Below are positions 59,063-64,000 of a stretch of DNA of 64,000 nt, piece by piece. A model generated the notes under the pieces. The model was not told the origin of the DNA. It searched no databases and saw nothing but the letters and a program-made list of their open reading frames with translations. The position numbers and the translations under genes are program-made. The DNA comes from Pedobacter metabolipauper (GTDB lineage: Bacteria; Bacteroidota; Bacteroidia; Sphingobacteriales; Sphingobacteriaceae). Location of the stretch: contig NZ_SNYC01000007.1 in assembly GCF_004362715.1 (NCBI RefSeq), positions 124,001 to 188,000 of the forward strand, given 5' to 3'. Position 1 is the first letter of the stretch, and each line of letters opens with the position of its first letter.

Positions 59063-61724
59063 AAGTGGCTTTCAGCATCGCTATCCTTCCGGGAATTTCA
59101 TAAGTTCCGGATGTAAACGCATTGCTCGACAGGTATACTGCTCTGTATGTTTTAATATTGGCCAGGTTGGTTACGCCCAGTTCAAGGTCTGTCCTGATCT
59201 TATTGAACTTGTACCTGGCAGACAGATCAGAGAAGAGATAACTCAGGCTGTTTTGTCCGGATTGGCTGGTATACAGGTGCTCTCCGGTTAAATTTACAAA
59301 GACATTATTGAGCATTGTTACGGAAAGCTCAACCTGTTGGTTAATCTGATCATAACGCGTAACCGCCCGGTTATTTGCAGAAGTTTTAGAGTTAATCTGA
59401 TTGTAATTGATGGAGTAATTGAAATTGATGTTGTTGTTGATCTTGGTTTGAATGCCGCTCTTAAATCCGTTGTTCGTATTCTTATAAGGGAGCAGTTCTC
59501 CATTTTGAATCTGATTGGCTGTATTTTCTGACCAGCTCAACCCCGCACTGATGGTCGTTTTAAGGGAGAACAGGTACTTACTGATGCTTCCGGAAAGGCC
59601 GTAAGATTCAATATCGTTTTCAAATGGCAGCACAATCCGTTGCTGCAGGTTATCGGTGATGACACTGGATGAAATGGTGTTCAGGTTAACCTGGCTATAA
59701 TTGGCCTGAAGACTAAAAAAGAACATCGTAATGGCTTTCTTATAGTTGAAGCTTAGGTTGGCACCATTGGTTTTCTTTTCTGAAAGCGGCGCATCATTTG
59801 CGAACAAACTTCGGTAATTTCTTAAGATGCCACCTCTGTAGATGTCATCCATTGTACCCAGCTCGTTTCTTTTATTGTAAGAAAGCTGAACATAGTTTTC
59901 TATTCCCGTTTGGTATTTAAAACTCAGACCGGGGTTTAAATAAAACCGTTCTAATGTTTGATCCAGTGCATATCCCGGATCCTGATAATTGATATTTTGA
60001 TAAGTAGCTGGTAATTTTACCGTGGCCTGGATCTTCTCATCAATACTCTTAAACTCATATATACCCTCAACATAAAGATTTGAACGGTTCCAGTCCAGGT
60101 CATTTACTGCATTGGTTGTAGCGGGGCTTGATGTGTTATTTGCCTGAACTGCATTTAAAGTTGTGATCAATTGTTTGGACTGTAAACTAAAGCCGGTCTT
60201 GTAAGTTTGAACAAGCGTTGATGAGGCGTGTTTCAGCGAAAAATAATTGTTGGTATAATAGGAGGGTGCCTTTGAATTTTGCGTTAACCTGGCGTAAGGT
60301 TCGCCATTATTAAATTGCGGTTCATTAAGGCCGGGTGTGATCGATAGCTGCTCTGGTAAGTTGGCGTAGTTTAAATAGGAATAGATATAATAGATCTTCC
60401 CTGACTTTAAAGTATTCATATAACTCAGCTCATTAGAAACGTCAAACATCTTTTGATTGAGTTGCTGACCAAGGGGAGCGTTGTTCGTGATTAGTCCTAC
60501 CTGATAATTAACAGGGTTATAATCAACCATAAACGTGTTGTTTAGATAAGACTTATCCCTGTTTACATTTAAATTGGCTTGTGCATGAAACAAATCCGGC
60601 CTGGACGTATTGTTCTGGTTTTCACTATAACTGACATCACCGGTAGGTAAATAGATCTCTGTATACTTATTGTAATCCCTCTGTTGCCGGTCTTTCATGT
60701 AATAGATGTTTGTCTTCAGTTGAACTTCTTTTCGCAAGTTAAAAAGGTTGTTGACATTGATCAGACCCGCCCTGTTAAAAAGGTACCGGTTCTGGGGAAG
60801 GTCTGGTACGCCCGCTGCACCGCTGGAGAGCATCGCGTTTGGTTTACTCCCATCAAGTCTTTTCAAATAATCAGACATATTGTGTGATATAAGGTCCTGA
60901 GCTGGATCTTTCCCGGTGTTGTTGGCTTTAATGTAGTTGATGCCCTTATATCGTTTGTTAAACATCATTCCGTTTGCACTTTCATCAAAATGGGATGGTA
61001 GGCCCGCACCAAGGCTGGCTTGTCCGATGAGCTTAAGTTTGGCTTCATCTTTAATGGTAATGTTTAGCGCCACATCGTCACTATTGGATTTCCCTCTGAG
61101 CATTTTTATGGGCTGGTCATTTTCAATTACCTGTACTTTATCTACCGCTTCTTTGGGAATAGTTCGGGTTGCGATATTGTACTTATCGTCGAGCAGGTTA
61201 TCGCCGTCAATATAGAAATTAGAGATCCCTTTTCCATTGTAAGATATTTTTCCGTTTGCTGCAACTTCTATTCCAGGCATCTTTTTCAATACATCACCCA
61301 ATACACGGTCTTGTTTATTGCTGAAGTCAGAAAGCTGATAACTCAAAGTATCGCCATTAAGCTTCAACTTTGGCCGGTTATTGATGACCACGGTAGGTAA
61401 ATCAATTGCCGCATCCGTGAGGGTAAAGTTATAGGTCTTTTGCAGTTCCGAAAAGGGGAGTACTTCCCGTTTATATCCCAGGCTGCTCACCTCCAGGGTT
61501 AGTGCGGCCGTATTTGCCGGTACCTTTAATGTAAAAGTACCTTTGTCATTGCTGCGGGAATATGCAGCGATCTTGCCGTCGCTGCTTTTCAAGGTAACAG
61601 TAGCGGAGGCGACCGGTTTATTCTTCGCGTCTTTAACTGATCCGCTTACTTCTGTCTGTGCAGATGATTCCAAATAGAACAATACGAATACAAGGCTAAT
61701 GAGCAGTTTGATCATGATTTTCAT
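59052..61724 (-). CDS. TonB-receptor-like outer-membrane beta-barrel protein (pair 2)
   Basis: 890 residues; signal peptide 1-22 (ending SSAQ; start ATG 61724, a second Met lies at residue 4). CarboxypepD-regulatory-like domain about 24-115 (VSGSVKDAKNKPVASATVTLKSSDGK), plug-like region (VLKKMPGIEVAANGKISYNGKGISNFYIDGDNLL; about 140-180), then an outer-membrane barrel to the end. Similar in order to the gene at 23596. Its ATG overlaps the stop of the GLPGLI gene (ATGA), so both are coupled. The 3' end overlaps the M56 gene by 11 nt. Promoter for the pair carries BlaI-type operators, so its expression is probably released by the M56 protease. Ligand unknown. Confidence 0.87.
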   Translation of the reverse strand: MKIMIKLLISLVFVLFYLESSAQTEVSGSVKDAKNKPVASATVTLKSSDGKIAAYSRSNDKGTFTLKVPANTAALTLEVSSLGYKREVLPFSELQKTYNFTLTDAAIDLPTVVINNRPKLKLNGDTLSYQLSDFSNKQDRVLGDVLKKMPGIEVAANGKISYNGKGISNFYIDGDNLLDDKYNIATRTIPKEAVDKVQVIENDQPIKMLRGKSNSDDVALNITIKDEAKLKLIGQASLGAGLPSHFDESANGMMFNKRYKGINYIKANNTGKDPAQDLISHNMSDYLKRLDGSKPNAMLSSGAAGVPDLPQNRYLFNRAGLINVNNLFNLRKEVQLKTNIYYMKDRQQRDYNKYTEIYLPTGDVSYSENQNNTSRPDLFHAQANLNVNRDKSYLNNTFMVDYNPVNYQVGLITNNAPLGQQLNQKMFDVSNELSYMNTLKSGKIYYIYSYLNYANLPEQLSITPGLNEPQFNNGEPYARLTQNSKAPSYYTNNYFSLKHASSTLVQTYKTGFSLQSKQLITTLNAVQANNTSSPATTNAVNDLDWNRSNLYVEGIYEFKSIDEKIQATVKLPATYQNINYQDPGYALDQTLERFYLNPGLSFKYQTGIENYVQLSYNKRNELGTMDDIYRGGILRNYRSLFANDAPLSEKKTNGANLSFNYKKAITMFFFSLQANYSQVNLNTISSSVITDNLQQRIVLPFENDIESYGLSGSISKYLFSLKTTISAGLSWSENTANQIQNGELLPYKNTNNGFKSGIQTKINNNINFNYSINYNQINSKTSANNRAVTRYDQINQQVELSVTMLNNVFVNLTGEHLYTSQSGQNSLSYLFSDLSARYKFNKIRTDLELGVTNLANIKTYRAVYLSSNAFTSGTYEIPGRIAMLKATFNF

Positions 61725-62671
61725 TTCCTTTCAGGTAATTCTATAGGGTTATTCAGTACGGTTACTTTCTTGTTTGGATCGGCAGGCGGAAGATTGGATC
61801 TTTGAACAGATTTGACCATCGTGCCGGAACCTGCGAATGATGAATTGATAAATCCTGAAGGGTCTTTTTTCATGGCCTCACTTAATTTATCGTATTCTTT
61901 TTGGGTGGCTTTAATGCCGTCTTTAGGGAGGGTGATGGTTTGGGATTTCAGCATGTCGCTGCTGCCAATGCCGCCAAGTTTGATGATGTTGCCGCCAATC
62001 TGTTTTTCATCGGTCTCCACAGGAGCAGCATTTTTAACTTCCTCAAATCCCTCGAACTTAAATATAACTTCCTTTTTGGTATCGTAAGCCTCAACAATAA
62101 GTCCTGGCAAACCATTCAGCTTCCATGGACCGGCCTGAAAAGGGAGGTCTTGGGAAAACCACGCAATGTAGTCCCTGCCTTTAAAGTGTGCGGTTGCTTT
62201 TTGGCAGTTTAAACCCGAGATGGTAGAAGTTTCATTGCTGATGTTCCAGTCTATTGCAGGAAGTGGTTCTTCAATCAGGTAGTTGTTGACCAGCCTCAAC
62301 TTGGTTATTAACTTTTTCTCTTCTGCAAACTGAAAGATCTCCTGCGCGTTTACCTTTCTTTCTCCGGTTTTATTGATGTTGATGCTCATCTTTCCAGGTG
62401 CGGAATTTTTGATCTGCTCCTCAATTTGTTTTTTCATCTTTTCATCTTGTAAAACTTTCTCCAGGCTTAAGTAAACACTGGCATTGCGGCCAAGCAGCAA
62501 TACCATTTGTTCGGTGTAGGATGTGTCCCGCTGATTGGTGTCCTGAATGTGTGTAAATGTATAAGTTGCCTTGGCCCTTAGCGTATCTGCTTTTTGAGCA
62601 TAAGCATTAACCATAGCCAGTAAGGCGATGCAGGCCGTTATTAAAATACTCTTTTTCATGTGCTGATTCAT
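61721..62671 (-). CDS. GLPGLI family secreted protein (pair 2)
   Basis: 316 residues from ATG 62671; ATG 62659 (MKKSILITAC) and ATG 62683 are also possible. Signal peptide about 5-26 (SILITACIALLAMVNAYAQ). The family signature GLPGLI is present in full (PWKLNGLPGLIVEAY), with the upstream ISGLNCQKATAHFKGRDYIAWFSQDL region. It begins the operon and overlaps the receptor gene by ATGA. Preceded by three tandem BlaI-type operators, so it is likely repressed by BlaI. Function unknown; likely a partner of the receptor. Confidence 0.88.
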   Translation of the reverse strand: MNQHMKKSILITACIALLAMVNAYAQKADTLRAKATYTFTHIQDTNQRDTSYTEQMVLLLGRNASVYLSLEKVLQDEKMKKQIEEQIKNSAPGKMSININKTGERKVNAQEIFQFAEEKKLITKLRLVNNYLIEEPLPAIDWNISNETSTISGLNCQKATAHFKGRDYIAWFSQDLPFQAGPWKLNGLPGLIVEAYDTKKEVIFKFEGFEEVKNAAPVETDEKQIGGNIIKLGGIGSSDMLKSQTITLPKDGIKATQKEYDKLSEAMKKDPSGFINSSFAGSGTMVKSVQRSNLPPADPNKKVTVLNNPIELPERK

Positions 62672-62711
62672 TTTTTGTAGCATTGTTATAAGGTGTTTAA
62701 GTTTGATTATT

Positions 62712-62778
62712 TACGATGATATTGTAAACATACGAAATATTCGTAATAGTATGAATTGTTCGTAAATATTTTACGAAC
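62712..62778 (-). promoter_or_regulatory. Promoter with three tandem BlaI-type operators before the GLPGLI gene
   Basis: Three sites of TACGAW-N3-WTCGTA type start exactly 19 bp apart on the plus strand: 62712-62726 (TACGAT-GAT-ATTGTA), 62731-62745 (TACGAA-ATA-TTCGTA, perfect) and 62750-62764 (TATGAA-TTG-TTCGTA). A further 9-3-9 perfect inverted repeat spans 62758-62778. On the minus strand the -7-like TATGTTTA (62732-62725) sits across the junction of the first two, sharing two bases with each, exactly as at blaI. Recognition of BlaI family sites is by half-site TACGA/TCGTA here, a relative of the TACA/TGTA known for staphylococcal BlaI. Confidence 0.7.
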
Positions 62779-62877
62779 AGGTGTTATTAAATCGGTTTAA
62801 AAAGGGCTGATCCTGCAGATTAACATGTACTTTTGGGTTTTCGTATTTCTTATGCTCAACGTTTATTCTATTTTATT

Positions 62878-64000
62878 ATGGACGATTTCTTAGCTGCCAG
62901 GCTCCAGATGGCTTTTTCTCTGGGCTTTCATATTGTGTTTGCGTGTATTGGTATGGTGATGCCCTTTTTTATGTCGGTAGCTCACTTTTACTGGTTAAAA
63001 ACCAGGAAGGCAGTTTATAAGGATGTAACTAAGGCCTGGAGTAAGGGAGTGGCTATATTTTTTGCCACGGGCGCGGTTTCGGGAACTGTTCTTTCATTTG
63101 AGCTGGGGCTTTTATGGCCAAAGTTTATGGAACATGCGGGTCCGATATTTGGGATGCCCTTTTCGTTAGAAGGGACGGCCTTCTTTATTGAGGCGATTGC
63201 GCTGGGTTTTTATTTATACGGATGGAATAAGGTCAATGCCTGGTTTCACTGGTTTACCGGTGTTGTAGTTGGCATCAGCGGATTACTGTCCGGCATATTG
63301 GTTGTTGCCGCAAATTCATGGATGAACAGTCCGTCGGGTTTTGATTATATCGATGGAAAATATCTGAACGTAGACCCCATTAAAGCCATGTTTAACGATG
63401 CCTGGTTTTCTCAGGCGCTGCATATGTCTGTTGCCGCATTTGTGTCTACCGGTTTTGCCGTAGCCGGGGTACATGCGCTGATGATCTTGCGTGGCCGGAA
63501 TGTGATCTTTCACAGCAAGGCGTTTAAAATAGCAGCTATATTTGGTACAGTTGCAGCTTGTCTGCAGCCTTTAAGCGGTGACATTTCTGCAAAAGATGTA
63601 GCGCAGCGGCAGCCAGCCAAACTTGCTGCGATGGAGGCCCACTTTCATACGGAGAAGAATGCGCCTTTAATTATTGGCGGAATACCCGACACGTTAAACA
63701 AGAAAGTAGATTATGCGATTAAGCTGCCCGGAGTTTTGAGTTTTATGGCCACAGGCGATTTTAACGGAGAAGTAAAAGGCCTGGACCAGATCCCTAAAAA
63801 AGATCAGCCGCCCGTTGCAGTTACCCATTATGCGTTTCAAATTATGGTGGGTTTGGGCATGGCGATGGTATTGATTGCACTGCTGTATTTTATCGCACTT
63901 TGGAAAAAAAGGAGTTGGTTGGGCAGTAAGTGGCTGTTGAAGTTATTTATATTGGCCACGCCGCTTGGGTTCATTGCACTCGAAGCAGGGTGGACGGTTA
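62878..64000 (+). CDS. cydA: Cytochrome bd ubiquinol oxidase subunit I (3' end outside window)
   Basis: 374 codons from ATG 62878 are present; the gene runs past the edge. Membrane helices and haem ligands of CydA are visible: AARLQMAFSLGFHIVFACIG with the b595/d ligand His, LWPKFMEHAGPIFGMPFSLEG, and FFIEAIALGFYLYGW with the conserved Glu pair. The Q-loop region (LNVDPIKAMFNDAWFSQALHM) looks short, as in the CIO-like group. It reduces O2 to water with quinol as donor in the inner membrane. Divergent from the GLPGLI operon across about 200 nt. cydB would be expected next. Confidence 0.93.
   Translation, partial: MDDFLAARLQMAFSLGFHIVFACIGMVMPFFMSVAHFYWLKTRKAVYKDVTKAWSKGVAIFFATGAVSGTVLSFELGLLWPKFMEHAGPIFGMPFSLEGTAFFIEAIALGFYLYGWNKVNAWFHWFTGVVVGISGLLSGILVVAANSWMNSPSGFDYIDGKYLNVDPIKAMFNDAWFSQALHMSVAAFVSTGFAVAGVHALMILRGRNVIFHSKAFKIAAIFGTVAACLQPLSGDISAKDVAQRQPAKLAAMEAHFHTEKNAPLIIGGIPDTLNKKVDYAIKLPGVLSFMATGDFNGEVKGLDQIPKKDQPPVAVTHYAFQIMVGLGMAMVLIALLYFIALWKKRSWLGSKWLLKLFILATPLGFIALEAGWTV

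Overview
The window is a 64 kb stretch of a Bacteroidota chromosome, most likely Pedobacter or a close member of the Sphingobacteriaceae. The evidence is internal: GLPGLI-family proteins beside carboxypeptidase-regulatory-domain outer-membrane receptors, LytTR regulators, BlaI/M56 pairs, signal peptides ending in AQ, and promoters of the Bacteroidota type (TTTG, about 18-20 nt, then TAnnTTTR). No insertion sequence, prophage, CRISPR array or clear pseudogene is visible; genes at both window edges are cut.

Layout. 1-4606: edge of a patatin-like gene, TspO, an SGNH hydrolase with an arabinose/fucose-isomerase-like protein, a membrane-anchored dihaem cytochrome c, and a very acidic small protein. 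4741-19488: an L-rhamnose module with two secreted GH78 alpha-L-rhamnosidases, a GntR/LacI-like regulator, RhaT symporter, bifunctional RhaEW aldolase/lactaldehyde dehydrogenase, RhaI-type isomerase, rhamnulokinase, and a secreted PHP-like protein of unknown role. Together these cut rhamnosides outside the cytoplasm, import L-rhamnose and convert it to dihydroxyacetone phosphate and L-lactate. No SusC/SusD pair is present here. 20031-22989: LytTR protein plus ABC exporter. 23116-23187: tRNA-Arg(CCG). 23596-27167: receptor/GLPGLI pair 1. 27388-33108: MgtE, YchF, a small membrane protein, an SRPBCC protein and a GH29 fucosidase.

33173-40816 (minus strand) is a complete heavy-metal efflux operon, read regulator, kinase, TolC, adaptor, RND pump. 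40910-43256 holds a J-domain/KTSC fusion and a LytS/LytR-like two-component pair. 43437-45414 is a three-gene, stop/start-overlapped operon (intradiol dioxygenase-like lipoprotein, unknown protein, cupin). 45460-48123 has AlkB, TetR, DoxX, a 52-residue membrane peptide and a lipoprotein. 48239-52543 is an operon of a PIG-L deacetylase, a 48-residue membrane peptide and an SSS symporter. Then come DUF2911, an M1 peptidase and a lipoprotein. 57181-62671 contains a BlaI repressor, an M56 membrane protease and, convergent to them, receptor/GLPGLI pair 2. The window ends in cydA.

The most interesting observation is regulatory. The blaI promoter and the promoter of GLPGLI/receptor pair 2 share a nearly identical 25-bp module: tandem TACGAW-N3-WTCGTA operators at a 19-bp period, with the -7 box formed across the junction between two operators. 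This predicts that BlaI, released by the M56 protease, controls both its own operon and the outer-membrane receptor operon 5.5 kb away. The M56 protein has no penicillin-binding sensor and instead ends in a segment resembling a TonB-receptor plug, so a beta-lactam is unlikely to be its signal.
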